Source of the DNA: Blasia pusilla | Taxonomy: Eukaryota > Marchantiophyta > Marchantiopsida > Blasiales | Reading direction: 5' to 3' | Assembly: GCA_050084515.1 (NCBI GenBank) | Contig: CM114275.1 | Coordinates: forward strand, 24,242,001 to 24,306,000 | Length of the DNA: 64,000 bases | Shown here: positions 25,160 through 38,180 of the stretch, in pieces | Layout: each line of letters opens with the position of its first letter | Position numbering within the stretch: position 1 is the first letter of the stretch | Notes under the pieces: model-generated | Databases searched by the model: none | Told to the model about the DNA's origin: nothing | The model's input: the letters and a program-made list of their open reading frames with translations, nothing else | Translations under genes and position numbers: made by a program

Positions 25160-25951
25160 AGGTATATTTCAGCCTTAGAAGCATGTTGGCGAATTTTCAA
25201 GTTCAGCTTGCATTCAGAGCAACTCAGTATTGTGACATTAGCTGTTCATCTCCCATATGAACAAATTCTACATTTTAATGCTAATGAACTACCATAAAAT
25301 ATTTTACAAAGAAATAGAGATACGACTTCAACGACATGGTTTGCAACCAACCGTTTAGAACCTTCTACCAATGCCACAAGTATCTATATGTTGAGTTTCC
25401 TTCACATTACACATGGAAAAAGAAAATGTGGTATCGTCGTGTGCAAGAAGCATGTGGTTGTGGTTATCCTATTGCGCAATTATATCTCATCCATCCACGT
25501 ACATATCTTCCAAAATAGCATTTCTTAAGTCAACCATTCTTTCCTTTCTATTAGAGAGTTCTTACACTCATATTCCACACTTTGTATACTTCACTACTAC
25601 TTTTGAAATATCTTATCACAAAACCTTTTTGGTTTAGGTGATGGTGAATGTCATTGGTTACGATTGCTTCTTCATCATATTCGAGGTGCAACTACATATG
25701 AAGATTTAATGACCGTGTATGGAATATTATATCCAACCTTCAAAGAAGTTGCTATCCAATTAGGACTCTTAGAGGATGCTAAGGAGGTTATTTTTTGCTC
25801 CCAAGAAGCTTCACAGATACGTGGAGGCCGATCGCTTTGTCAACTCTTTGCCATTATTCTGGCAAATAACACGCCGGCTAGGCCACCGGCATTGTGGAAT
25901 GATTTTATAATTAATCTCATTGAGGATCTGTTACATGAAAACTGCAAGTAA
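25160..25951 (+). pseudogene. Helitron inter-domain region, broken
   Basis: Segments between Rep and helicase: CWRIFKF-type sequence near 25180-25290, KYLYVEFPSHYTW near 25380, and GDGECHWLRLLLHHIRGATTYEDLMTVYG near 25640-25730, then the frame to 25951. The matching segments occur in the minus-strand Helitron (39404 downward and 55558-55779), which confirms the two elements are related. Confidence 0.75.
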
Positions 25952-26199
25952 AACCTATAGATATTCCTTCTTGCGAAAGTAAACTTTATATCTTCATGAA
26001 AATTTCATTTTTTCAGACTTCTTGCGTGGTAATTCTTTGCATATTTGTGCATAGAGAATAGGAATTCTAGATCTTCCTTTGAATGCAGAGATCATAAATC
26101 ATGTAATCTTGGATGTTCACTACCACTCGGAGGATCAAGGGAAAAGATTGTCAAACTTCCCGAACATGCCCCAACCTCTCTTTCAAGAATAAAAGAGTT

Positions 26200-28129
26200 C
26201 AACTTCGAATCTTGAGGAAGATGAGATTACACATAACACAGAAGAGTTATATCAAGAAGCTATCCGTGGAGAGACACTATTGAATCCAAGGCAACGTGAT
26301 GTTTGGAATGTTGTGCATGAACAACTTGAAAAGTTGATTGAAGATGTTTATCCTTCGGTAAGAATACAAGACCTTTCATCCCTTTGAACTTCTTCCACAT
26401 TCTTCGCGTAAAGTATCACTATCATATCTAATATCGTACCTCATCATGTCTTTGTAGGCAAAATTATTCTATGTGGATGGTCCGGGCGGAACGGAGAAAA
26501 CATTTCTATACAACCTTCTTCTTAAAAGTGTACAGTGTAAAGGAGGTATTGCATTTGCTGTTGCCTGATCTGGGATAGCAACTTTATTTTTGGAAGACGA
26601 TCGTATTGCACATTCTCGCTTCAAGATTCCAATGAATGTGGATGAAAGTTCCTCCTGCAAGTAAGAACCAAAGCCTATATTTCCCATTGTAATGAATTAG
26701 TTTGATCACTTCCTACAATTTCTTCCAAGATAACGATTCATTCCTTACATCTTGTAGCATACGAGTTAATAGTAAGGAGGCACGTGTCATCAGAAATGCC
26801 AAGCTTATCATATGGGACGAAGCACTTATGACTCATGGTCATGTCTTGGAGGTTTTCAATTGTACATTGCAAGATATTATGGGATTGGTATCTGCTGACT
26901 TAAGAGAGGTTCCATTTGGTGGAAAGTTTATTATTTTTGGTGGCGATTTCCGTCAAGTCCTTCCCGTTGTTCATCGTGCTGATCGTCCGAAAAATTGTGC
27001 AAGCCACGTTGAAGAGATCTCTTTTATGGTCTCATGTAAGGACCATGAATCTTACAACAAATATGAGAGTCCAAAATTTGGAAGGTATCATTTTTTTAAT
27101 TTTCTTTTCTTTACATAATCATATTCTACATGTTATTTTAAAAGTTGCACTTTTAAAAATACAAATAACATAACGTGGTCATATGCACGTCCTTTACGTG
27201 CCAATCAAGAAAACTTTGCAAAATGGTTGTTGGAGGTTGGAGAGGGTCGTCTTCCTATACATAAGGATTTGGGAGAAGATTTGACTCAATTGCCTCATGA
27301 TATGGTATCCAAAACTAACAATATCAACAATCTCATTAATACAATTTATGGGAGTGATTTGGAATGATTTCGTGATAAAAACTTCTTGAGTGATATAGCT
27401 ATATTGACACCCAAAAATACAGATGTGGATCATATCAATACGGAAGTCATGCCTCGATTACATGGAGAGGTAAAAGTTTGTTCTCTATTTCTTCCATTCA
27501 ACTTTCAATTCTTCATAAAAAGGTCACATGGACCTTATAAAAACATACTAACATTGAATCGTTTTGCATGTGTAGGAGCATATTTATCTTAGTGCAGATT
27601 CTGTTTCTGATGAGGGTATGTGTCATATTTATCCCATGGAGTTTCTCAATACATGCTTACCGTCAAGTCTACTGCCACATTTATTGACCTTAAAAATGGG
27701 GGCACCAATCATGTTATTAAGAAATATGAATCGAGCAAAGGACGAGCAAATGGGACACGATTGGTGATTCGGGTCTTTATGTCACATGTCATAGATGCTG
27801 AGATCATTACAGGGAGAAATATTGGAGATCAAGTTCTCATCCCACATATTCCTTTGATTGCGTCGGACCTTGGCTTACCTTTTGATCCTCGTAGATATCA
27901 ACTTCCTATCCACCCAGCTGTTGCTATGACTATTAATAAGTCACAAGGTCAAACTTTACAAAAGGTTGGAATATACTTACCATCATCTGTATTATCTCAT
28001 GGCCAATTGTACATTGCCTTATCAAGAGCAAGTACTAGAAGTGCTATTTCTATCATGGCGCCGTCTGATCCGACTCATAACAATAAAAATTTCTATACGC
28101 GTAATGTTGTATATAAGGAAATTCTTTAA
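26200..28129 (+). pseudogene. Helitron Pif1-like helicase, broken
   Basis: Superfamily 1 helicase. Walker A is present as DGPGGTEKTFLYNLL (about 26476-26520) with Glu where the GTGKT glycine is expected. Walker B is IIWDEALMTHGHVLE (near 26810), followed by FGGDFRQVLPV (about 26937). The C-terminal exon at 27620-28129 has INKSQGQTLQKVGIYLP and LSHGQLYIALSRAS. Intron-like gaps with GT-AG ends lie near 26360-26459, 26660-26758 and 27471-27575. A TGA in the 26460-26660 segment and the Walker A change argue against activity. Confidence 0.87.
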
Positions 28130-28475
28130 ATAAAGTAACTTTATTTTCCTTATAATTCTGAACAAATTCCTCTATTCGTGCGAAGCAGTGCATGCTAACT
28201 AGTGTTTTAAACCGTTCATCCCACTACGATACACTAGTGCCATAAAAACTGAACAAATAAATAAAAACCCACCACGACGGTATACTCGTGCCACAAAAAA
28301 TGAACTTATAAATAAAAACCCTAAGGCGTCTCATACTAGGGTCCGTAAGGGTCGCGAAGTCCCATGGTGGCTTGGTTGTAAAAGAAGGACGGGGGAATTT
28401 TACATCTAGGGGAGGTTCATTTTGTTAAATGCTGGAAGTCTTAGTTACGGGTGCTTTTGTTATGCGACGTTGTGG

Positions 28476-29175
28476 CCTGCATGTAGCGGGCGTCGCAGAA
28501 TGCGCAAAGCATCTTATTCGTTGTAAGTGGTATGTACCATGCACACTCAACATACGGGGTTGAGAAATGTCGTGGCTTCTCCATACGTCCCATGTAGGCA
28601 CGAGACGTTAGGGTGTGCGTCCACCTCCGAGACTAGACCGTTATGGAGGACGGACGTAAGACGTGACAAAAATTACGGAACTAGACGTTCGGTCTTAGTA
28701 CCTTTCTTTGTCCTCTTTTGAAGTTAGTTTTATAATAAAGTGGATATATTTCGCATACATGGCCCTATGTTGCATGTGACCTTCACAACCGCACCACTCT
28801 TATGGACACACGTCATGGCTCGTGACGCCATAAGCCTTACAAATTCAGGTAGCCCTTAATGGCGTACCGGACTCGCAGACGTAATGGCGCGTGCCGGATC
28901 CCGAATACGGTGCACGGAATACGGCAGTTTCGAGAGCCGGAGCCGGAGTCCGCAAAGTTTTAGTGAATCCGTCAGTCAGTCAGTGAGTGGGTCTTGTGAA
29001 TGGGACTTGAACCTGCGGAGCGATCTGACTGCTATTGTTGAGGGCCCATTTTGTGGGGGAGCGTGTGGAAATTTAGGGTTCGGAGGTGATTCATCGGATT
29101 GATCGTTTCACGGAACGATATTGGGAGGTGCTGAGTTCTCGTGCGGGTTTGTGGCCTTGCTCGAGGCGTGCCAAG
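28476..29175 (+). promoter_or_regulatory. LSM4 upstream region and probable 5' leader
   Basis: GC rises sharply from about 28860 relative to the Helitron next door, as expected for a plant promoter or leader. A short (TCAG)n run, gtcagtcagtcagtgagt, lies near 28971-28988. No TATA box was identified with confidence. The LSM4 start codon is at 29176. Confidence 0.5.
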
Positions 29176-31933
29176 ATGGTAATCCTTGTGTGCCTTATGC
29201 CGATGTGCGGAAGGGATTGTCGTCGTTGTTGTCTGGTCGTGTGCTTTGATTTTTTTTTTTTGACTTTGTTGAGGGCTTCATGTCTGCCATGGTGAAGTGG
29301 GATCGATTCGGGAGCGCTGGTTTGAACGGTGGAGGATTGATTGGTTGTTTGCTTGCTGCGAGCGAGGTGCCGTTGTGGTTGTCACGTGAGCGCCCGTCTT
29401 GGTGTTGCGGATCCGAGAGCGTGCAATTTGAACCTTTATGGCCGCGAAGAGTGACTAGAATGAGTGTGTTCTGTTTTTTTGACGCGTCCGTTTCGTTTGC
29501 GCACAGCTTCCTCTATCACTCCTGAAGACAGCTCAAGGTCACCCTATGGTACGTCCATGCTGCTTTCGCAATTTCACTGGCACCTCGTGTCCAATCTTTT
29601 CGCGCGCTGGAATTTTTGTGTGGTGATCTGGATCGACGTGATTTTAGGACCGGCGAATTTTGTCCATCCGGATCTTTGATTCGGGGAGCCTGAGGTGGAA
29701 CTTGTCGATTCAGATAACAGTGGACGATTTCGTTATTAGGGTCAAATTGTTCAAGAGTGAAAGAGTTAAAGTAACTGGGTAGTCTCAATTGCTAAGTGTG
29801 CTTCCGTCTACGTCCGTTTGCCCCACCGTCCGTCTCTTGTTTGCAGCTGGTGGAGCTGAAAAATGGAGAAACGTACAACGGACACTTAGTGAATTGTGAC
29901 ACATGGATGAACATTCACTTGCGTGAGGTCATTTGCACCTCCAAGGTAAACTATTTTTCCTCTCGTGATATGCCATGGTTGTGTGAGGAAGCTTTCATAG
30001 TCGAGAGGCAACCTGTATTTCTTGTGAGATTGCCTATCCGTGGATTTGGGACTGAGTTGTATGCATACCTTGCCCCAAGTTCGTCCTGTTGGGTCTGAGA
30101 GTGTGCGAGGTGCTGGTGTTTTTCCACGGATTCTGAGGGAGACATCATTTTGTCTACTGCCGGCCTTAGTTTTAGGGTTCTAGAGAGTTGAGTCGCATAG
30201 AGAGTTAAGTGTCATGTTTACAGTCGACCTCGTTCACATCATTCATTTTTCTGGAGAAGGGACTGCTCTCACTCCTTGACTGCAAACAAGAAGCAAAATT
30301 CAATTCTATGCCATGAGTCGTGAACAATTCAGTCAAGACTGCTGCTGTAGCTTTTTTTTCAAACACCAAAACTAGTTGTATTTTTAACTTATTCACTTTG
30401 TCATTTTAAAAGCAAGATTGGCTTGTTTTTAAGATCTACTTGTGGACTTATTTAAGGTTATAAGTTTGATAGCATTGCATGGTCCATAATCCAGTATCCT
30501 GTAAGTGTAGTTCTAAGACTAGCAAAGGCTGAAAGGTGCTAGTTTTACGACATCATTGTACTGTACTGTTTGTAGCCTTTTAAGTCTCCAAAAGATTTTA
30601 TAGGTCCCGCTGAGCAGTGGAGAATGAACAGAAAACTCGTTTGATATTGTGGCTGGTCCTTGAATGTGATAGTTAGGTGTTACTTGTCCAAGGACTTCAT
30701 GCCACTGCAATGTTTATAGTTTCCATCTATTTGTCAGGATTCTTTCAACTTCCCTCTAGGCAGTGGCAGGTAATTTGGGGTCATTCTCATGGTTAGAGCA
30801 TTGTAGCTTGCAGACTCCCTAGAAGTTGACAGGAAATACCTAGACAGAAGATTCGAAACAAAGTTTTGTCTGGTATGTCGGAGCCTGATGTGAGCTCTAT
30901 TGGCCCTGAAACGAAGGCTTGTGATGTAGGATGGAGATCGATTCTGGCGCATGCCAGAGTGCTATATTCGTGGAAACACAATAAAGTACCTTCGAGTTCC
31001 AGATGAGGTAAACTGACAATCTGCCCTACTGATATGTGGAACAGCTTTATGGTTTTTAGTACACTTATGTTTCCCATCACTTCTTCTTGCTTTGCTCAAG
31101 TGGTGGTCTGTTTTCACTGGATAGGTTATTGACAAGGTGCAAGAGGATACGGTGAAACGATCTGGTATGTTTCTTCTCTTGCGTCCGCCCGTCTTTGCTG
31201 TGGTTTTTTGAATCATCGAGCTGGATGCATTCTTTAGGCATGCTTAGGTAGGAATAAATGAATTAGACCCACAAGGCCGTTGGATTGCATTCCAGCATTA
31301 AAATGACAACTGGTCTCTCTTGTCCTTGAGCATTGGGTCTCCAGGAAAAAATACTCACCAAACTGTAGCAATGAACCCTTGATGCCAGACGGATATATAT
31401 TTTCAGGAAACTCTCCTGTAAGTAGGAAGTGATGTCAAGAAACTCCCATGACATATTTTGATCTGAAGCTCCCTATGACATGAACTCCATGAATCTTGGT
31501 GTCTGAGGTGTTACAAGAATCTGTGTGTTTCCCAGTCCTGTTGCTCTCTTTCTTCACATTTCTAATTACAAGACTCTGGCCTATGTCTATCAGATCGTAG
31601 GCCCACAATAGCAGGTCGTGGACGAGGGCGTGGGAGAGGTGAAGAAGGTGGGGGCAGAGGTAGCAGTGGTGGGCGAGGTGGACGAGGATACCAAGATGAT
31701 GGCGGTGATAGAGGTGGTAGGGGAGCTCCCAGGGGCAACAGTCGAGGAGGAGGAGGAAGGAGTGGTGGAGGACGAGGAGGTAAGCATTTTGACTCTTCTA
31801 GCTTTTAGTGGAATCCTTTGAATAACATTCCAGGGTCTTATTATTAACTAGCATAGAATGCGACAATTTGTTCTACGAGCCTTGATGAGTTGACAGTTTT
31901 GGTATGATCACAGGAAATCGTGGGCGAGGGTGA
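29176..31933 (+). CDS. LSM4: U6 snRNA-associated Sm-like protein LSM4, seven exons
   Basis: Subunit of the LSM2-8 ring (binds the U6 snRNA 3' end, nucleus) and LSM1-7 ring (mRNA decay, cytoplasm). Exons: 29176-29178 (ATG only, followed by the donor GTAATC), 29507-29548, 29847-29945, 30930-31007, 31125-31164, 31594-31779, 31914-31933. All introns are GT-AG and the joined frame is open: 155 residues, normal for plant LSM4. The Sm1 motif is exon 3 ([20 protein letters not shown], then MNIHLREV). The Sm2 motif is [12 protein letters not shown] in exon 4. Exons 6-7 encode the Arg/Gly-rich tail (GRGRGRG repeats), a likely target of arginine methylation and a low-complexity segment. There is no damage, so this is very probably functional. 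Confidence 0.97.
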
Positions 31934-32589
31934 CTTGATTGTGATTTGAGGAACAAGACTTACTGAGTATGACAGGTTGTGGAGCTCAGTTTTTTCACCC
32001 TTTGTGAAGTGAGATACACCTCTGTGTTGTCTCCAAAATGAGGTGAATAGGGTTTACATATGAGATTCCCTTTTACTGCATATTGCCTCACTGAAGTGAT
32101 GCATTCCTACTTTATCTCCAAAGGGAGTGACATCCAGGTGCAGAGTATAAGTCATTGCAGGTCTGCCTGAGGGAAACTCATGGGAGCACGGGGACTGTAT
32201 CAGCTTTACTGTTGAATCTTCCCACGCTCAGATGTACGTGGAGTAATGATCCTGCCAAGATCACTCAGCAGCAGTCTTCCCCTCCAGAGGAGCCTAGATG
32301 TTTGGGTTTGGTAAACATGGAGACGCTGAAAAAAGTGGGATGGTCTTGTCAAGTCCACATGCTCCAATATTGTGGTTACTGACATTTTTTACAGAACAAG
32401 TTGATGTGGACAAAAAGGGTCAGCTCAGTTCTTACTTCACTCTTGGAAACTTGAATTGTTTTACCTTGTTATTGTTAGTGAGTTTATTCAGTTAGTTATG
32501 TAATTAAGCACACTGGTTTCCATCAATTGTACTATTTTGGTTCAAAGTGACCCTTGAATAATATCTGTTTGCTCAGCACGTTTGTGGGT

Positions 32590-32880
32590 TCATGTTGTGT
32601 TATCATGGGTAGTCTTGGTGGGTGGGTTGATCCAATGGGGCAGTGCCACATCTCACGGAAATCAGTTAGCGGTGGCCTTTTGTCAAGCTTTTAATGCTCC
32701 ACATGTCGGTCTCAATACTGGAAGCAATATTTGTTTGCGGTCATGTTTTGTGTTATCATGGGTAGTCTTGGTGTGGGTTGATGCAATGAGCAGAGCCACA
32801 CCTTGAGGAAATCAGTTACTGGTTGCCTTTTCCCAAGCTTTTGTTGATCCACATATCTGTCTTACAACAGCAAGCATAGC
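32590..32880 (+). repeat. Tandem duplication downstream of LSM4 (153-bp offset)
   Basis: Two diverged copies share ttatcatgggtagtcttggt, the ggaaatcagttac/agc block and the aagcttttaatg/ttgatccacat block. It lies beyond the LSM4 stop. No coding role. Confidence 0.75.
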
Positions 32881-33539
32881 AAGTGATACCATTGGTTTTC
32901 TACCAAGTGAGGAACCAAACCATTACATGATTAAAAGTAGCCTTCCATAGATAAAACTCTTGTGGCTACGAAGGCGTCACAATTCATGTATAGTGATTGA
33001 GCCTGCAGCCCATCAACCATTACTTTCCCTCGGTGTGATACCCTTGCACCCTAGCCAACAGAAACAACTTTCTTCAAGATTGACATGGCTCAATGGCAAT
33101 CTTACCATGGTAATATATATGCAGCTTCTCAAGAGAAGTCAACCCTCTAGGAAGTGTTCGATGAACATCTGCAATTGCACTTAGAAGGTCAACCCTTAAG
33201 CTCCGTGTGAATTTAGATTTTCAATTTCTAGAAAGTAGTTGTAGTTTTCTTCACTTTTTACCTTTCAAGAGTTTGTTCATAAAAGTCATCAACATCTTTG
33301 TCCTTCGAAGTCATAATGGAAACTTCCCAAAAAAAATGTAGGTATGACATCTTTGATGTTCATTTTGTTTTGTATTGTGAATAAAATCACTTGTGGTTTT
33401 GCTTTTACTCCCTTATCATAAGGGGATAAAATGTGTACTCTTTTGTGAATGGAATATACCAAGCCACCTTCTTCCACATCCAATGAACACTAACAAAGTC
33501 TTCTTGATGGAGATGCAATGATTTTCCAAAAATCTTTCC

Positions 33540-34210
33540 TCTCATGCTTGTCATAAGCTTCATAAGCCTTGCAGTCAAGCATGGGAATCTCTTAGGTGGT
33601 ATATTGAATAACGTGCAATCAGGAGCCACTTTGAGGTAGAGTTTGAGACAATTCAAATGACAGATCTAGATCAACTTTGCTGCCAAAAAAGAGCGAGTGA
33701 GAGATCTTTGCCATTCTTCACAACATAGTACCATGGTAATCAATTTTAAAGATGGTCTACCCGCAAAGAGATTTCTTAAATATTCAGTAGTATAGAGCGT
33801 GCTAGAGATCATCTCATAGGGCTCACATCATATGACTTAAAACATCGCATGATGCACACTAGTAGAGATCCAGGAGATGGTTTTTACATTTTTGAGAATG
33901 GTATCATTTTCAAGAAGTCATGCTTCACTCTCATGCTTGTCAAAAACTTCATGATCCCTTGTAGTTAGGCAAGGAAATCTCTTAAATGGTATGTTGTATA
34001 ATGTGCAATCATTCCTCACAACATACCACCATGGAAATCAATTTTAAAGATAGTTAATTTGTAAAAGGCACTTCTTAAATGTTCAATAGAATAGAGCATG
34101 TTGAAGATCATTCGATAGTGCTTGCACGAGATGATATACAAGATCATATCATGCATACTAATAAAGATCCATTTGCATTAGAGAGTTTTTATGTTCTTGA
34201 AAATGTTATA
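33540..34210 (+). repeat. Diverged tandem duplication, about 390-bp offset
   Basis: Copy 1 (about 33540-33907) and copy 2 (about 33931-34210) share ctcatgcttgtca, aaatctctta, catggtaatcaattttaaag and tagagcatg blocks. Copy 2 lacks an internal stretch of roughly 100 bp. It sits just upstream of decayed Copia integrase sequence and may be part of that old element. Confidence 0.65.
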
Positions 34211-34589
34211 AGTATTCTTAGTACTTCAAAAAATTTGAATTTTATAAGACAGATGATTATCAAATAATATTTAGCATAGATGGCTGTTTCATTGAAATAA
34301 TGAATGACTATATCATAATAGGAATATATATAAAAATCTACTTGGACGTTTTATGCCAAAGATTCTAGTAACAATGCATGGTCAACTTGGCAAATAAGTC
34401 ATAAATAATATGTGGCATAAAAGAGTTCGACATATAAACCTTCAAAGAGTACAAAGTCTTTCATCATTTGACTAGTAATTACTCATTAAGCTATCAAATC
34501 CTACCATATTAGAGATATGTCTCACTTATCAACTATAAATATATTATATTTCTATTTCCTAAGTAAGGTAAAAAATATCCAAAATATTA

Positions 34590-34970
34590 GAGTTGATTCA
34601 TAATGATTTGTGGATAAGATTACAACATAGCTTCAGTGGTTGTCAATATTTTCTTTTGTTTATTGATGATTTCTCTAGATATAAATGAGTATACTTTGTG
34701 AAAGCTAAGCCATAACTATTCTTAATGTTTCAAATATTCAAAATTTTGGTAGAGATGTAGACTAGGTATCGAATTCTCAACTTGCGTTAAAATAGGGGAG
34801 GGTAATACCTCTCAACACATTGCAACGACTTCTTAAGTGATGATGACATTGAACGAGAAGTCACTTGCTACCAAAAAATGGAATAACTAAGCGGAAGAAT
34901 CGACACATTGTTGGGACGACATGCAATATCTTGAATGAGGAGAACATATTAAAAAAAATTGGGTAGAGAA
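34590..34970 (+). pseudogene. Decayed Copia integrase fragment
   Basis: A frame with stops reads LIHNDLW, then FLLFIDDFSRYK and VYFVKAKP, matching the Copia integrase core (HSDLCG and FLTFIDDYSRKTWVYFLKEK types). Downstream, about 34790-34970, weak matches to the GGEYTS, NDFLSD and KRKNRHIV-type segments continue in shifted frames. No LTRs could be recognised around it, so it is an old remnant. Confidence 0.65.
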
Positions 34971-37900
34971 TATACTTACTTTTGTATCATACATCAAGGT
35001 CAGTATGACCTGTCGTATCGATAGACATCAAAATCAATGTTAACGTGGATCAAGAGATCCGTGCAGCATGTGCATGGCTCGATGACCTTAAGAAATTATA
35101 GTAAGAAAAAAAAGACGTTGGATCTACGATTAGTCTTCTTACTACAAAATGGTAATCATGATTCCATACATAATTTCTTGGGTAGTGCTTGATCTATCAC
35201 ACTTGAGACAAGTGGAGTTTCCTACTGACTTTAAGTATAGGTCAATATTGAGGCATCTCCATCTAAATTGGGTGTGGAGATATCCTCAACAACATTGTGA
35301 AGGAGTGCACATGATATACAAGATGCTTATCTATTACATATATCCAATCTCTCTTAGAGCCTAATATAGAACTAATTTTCAAAATGGAAACCAAGCATTT
35401 ACATATTTTTAATGTATGATGTCCCATATCCTTGTATTTGGATATTTTGTATGTTTCAATGTCTCTCAACTTCTTGGGTGTATATAAATGATCATATGAA
35501 AGCTTATTGTAAGAAACATATACTCTCCTTTTAGTAATAATATCATCCAAAAGTATACAAGTGACTCATGAGAAATGTGCAAGTTATTTATGAGTAGATA
35601 TCGATAAGTATTAAGACTAGAGTATTAATCTACCCCAAAAAGTATTGTAGTTGCAAATGAAGATGTGCGGTGAAGGATTTTGGAACCTTTATACAAGTCT
35701 ATTGCGAGTACACTCCAAGCTTTGAGTTTTTGGATAACACTCATAAACTCATAACACATAAGGAATGCGCATACTACGGGATTTAGGAGATCATATGTAA
35801 AGTTGATTCAATCCATGTAGTTTTTATGAAAATTGGGTTTTTAGAAAGAAAAGGTAAAAATATAAATTGTATGATATTTATCAAACCTAAACCAATTTTT
35901 GGACATAAAATTCAATTGACCATACTCATCAAGAAATTCAAGATTCAAGATAAAATTTAAAAAAATTTATTACGACCTCTACAAAAAGGGTACATACTAA
36001 ATCCCTCTTAATGATGAATCCACATCATTTTTGTGCAACTTGAACATGAAGACTATGCAACATAACATTTGAAGTATTTGTTGCTCAACTATAGCTTAAA
36101 AAAAATCTTTGTTTGTAGTCTTTGACACCAAGAATTGGTTATTGTTGCGTAATTTGCTAGCTAGATCCTTTTATTTCCTTACATGTGAGGCCTTCATGCG
36201 TGCTAATTTTTTAAAACAAACTCGTTGGCACTATTGTGCTCATGAATTCATGTGTGCAATGCGAATTGTGTGGGCTTATGCCAACTCTTTCTATAAGAGG
36301 AAAAAATCACGATCAAACATCCATGGTGCATGGAGATGCATAGATTCATTTTCCATCTCATTTCAACAACCCCTCCCTCCTTCTTTTTGGTTAGACTTTA
36401 ATGTCTTCATGTCATGGTAATTCTTGTGTGAAATTATTTTACGACTATAATTTAGCTTACTCAAGCTTTGATACTACTTTATTTTGGAGTATGGCATGCC
36501 CACCCTTACCTCATGGTTCCTCTTTTTTTGCTATTGAATGATCTATATTTAATTTTTGAATGAGAATTTATATCAATCCAAAATAAGAGTTCTCGAATCA
36601 TAGAGTAACGATTCATGATTAGGTAAAATCGAGCTCATCTTCTAGTGTTTGTTAGTATGTTTGCTATTTATAATCACATGAACAATGAATAGAACACCAC
36701 TAGTAGTGTATCTAAATAGTTTTTCGAGTATTATAGATATATGTTGATCACTACTAAGATTGTCAACCACCAAAGCTGAATTCCAGACATTGATTCGATG
36801 CGTTTTCTTGCTCGTTAAGCTTAATTTTGCAGTCAAAGAACTATCGATGTTATTGCTCTCTTGTGTTAATTCTTTGGCATCTACTAGCAGAAAAACAAAA
36901 AGAGACAAGATGTTAAGATTGGCCAAACTATTAAAGCTTCATCGATCGTGGATTTTCCTAGATTCATCAAGCATAAGCTTCATCAACGGAGGGAGTGCTA
37001 CGATTGTAACTGCTAATGTTTTATTACTTGAAATAAGTGGATGATTGAAAATCACACTTGTTGCATCTCTCTTTTTCTTGTAAGAATTACTCATCCACAA
37101 ACAGTAGAAATGCATTGGCAACACTAATATTTGCAATACTAGCATGACGAGTGCAGAGGCTGAATAATGTGGTTGTGGAATTTTCTTTAGTCTCTAGATT
37201 TATTTTCTTGAGGACATCCACTAGAGCATTGATAGTTTTTCCCTTGAAAATGGAATCCTTTTCACTATAGGTTAAGGAAAAATTAAGATGTACGATTACC
37301 TTAGATGGTGTTGGTCGTTGACTGCTCTCTTTAATTTTGGTGAAGTAGTTGCTTCAATTGTTGCAGCTTTTAAAGTTTTATATTTTAATTGAATAACATC
37401 TACTTTTGGCTTCTCGTGTTTTTGCTTGTATAAAATTGAACTAACTTTGTTTACTATAACTTTCACATGCCCTCTTATGTATCTAATCTCTAAGTAGTAG
37501 TAGATTGTATTCATTCTATGTTCTTATGAAGTTTACTTCCGTGCAAAGTTACTTAATTTCCTACCAATATTTTGCTTTAGTGAATGAAGAACTCTCATGA
37601 AGTCTACACTCAAGAATTAAAGTGATACAATTTTTCCTCTAGTCACTATTAGGTTTTAGTATCTTATAGTCAAGATTAGTCATTTAACCCCTTCACACTT
37701 TCTAGGAAGAAGTAGTGAATTTTGAGATGGGGTATTGAGACACTAAATAGAGTCGTAGTGAACTTTGCAATGCCAACCCATATGGAAAACTTCGACAAAA
37801 AATTATCAAGCTTTTAAGGGAAATTTTGGTTGCTTTGTATATATTGAGACGTTACACAATAGTTCAAAATTAATCAATACTATAAATCCAAGCCTAAACT

Positions 37901-38180
37901 GATAAAAATTTCCTAAAGCCACAAGATAAAGTTTACCACACAAGATTATGCCATATATGATGTGTGATAAAGATCTAAGGATAAGACCTCATTAGAGCAT
38001 GGTTAGAGAATTTATTTATGGAGTAGCTCAAGAGGATGGAGAAAAATGGAGCGCTTCATCCCATATTATCAAGAGAGATTTTGAATCAAACATGCATTAT
38101 CACTATTAACACATAAATTGTCAAACATGAACAAAACATCAAAAAGATGTAACCATCAAGAAACCCATATTAAAAAATAA
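34971..38180. other. AT-rich region without supported genes
   Basis: Short ORFs only. Part may be further decayed Copia sequence (to about 35700), but I cannot show specific motifs. Confidence 0.35.

Larger units (their letters stand above)
23165..28475 (+). mobile_element. Decayed autonomous Helitron (Rep plus Pif1-like helicase)
   Basis: Helitron N-terminal, HUH Rep and Pif1-type helicase segments occur in the right order on one strand. They are separated by intron-like gaps with GT-AG ends and broken by stop codons. The right end is set by the point where this copy and the 13864-14490 fragment diverge. The left end could not be located (no clear 5' TC end), so 23165 is only where protein similarity begins. 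Confidence 0.85.

Noticed and set aside
31590-31821. Ser/Thr/Pro-rich and Glu/Val-rich ORFs
   Set aside because: Alternate frames of the LSM4 Arg/Gly-repeat exon.
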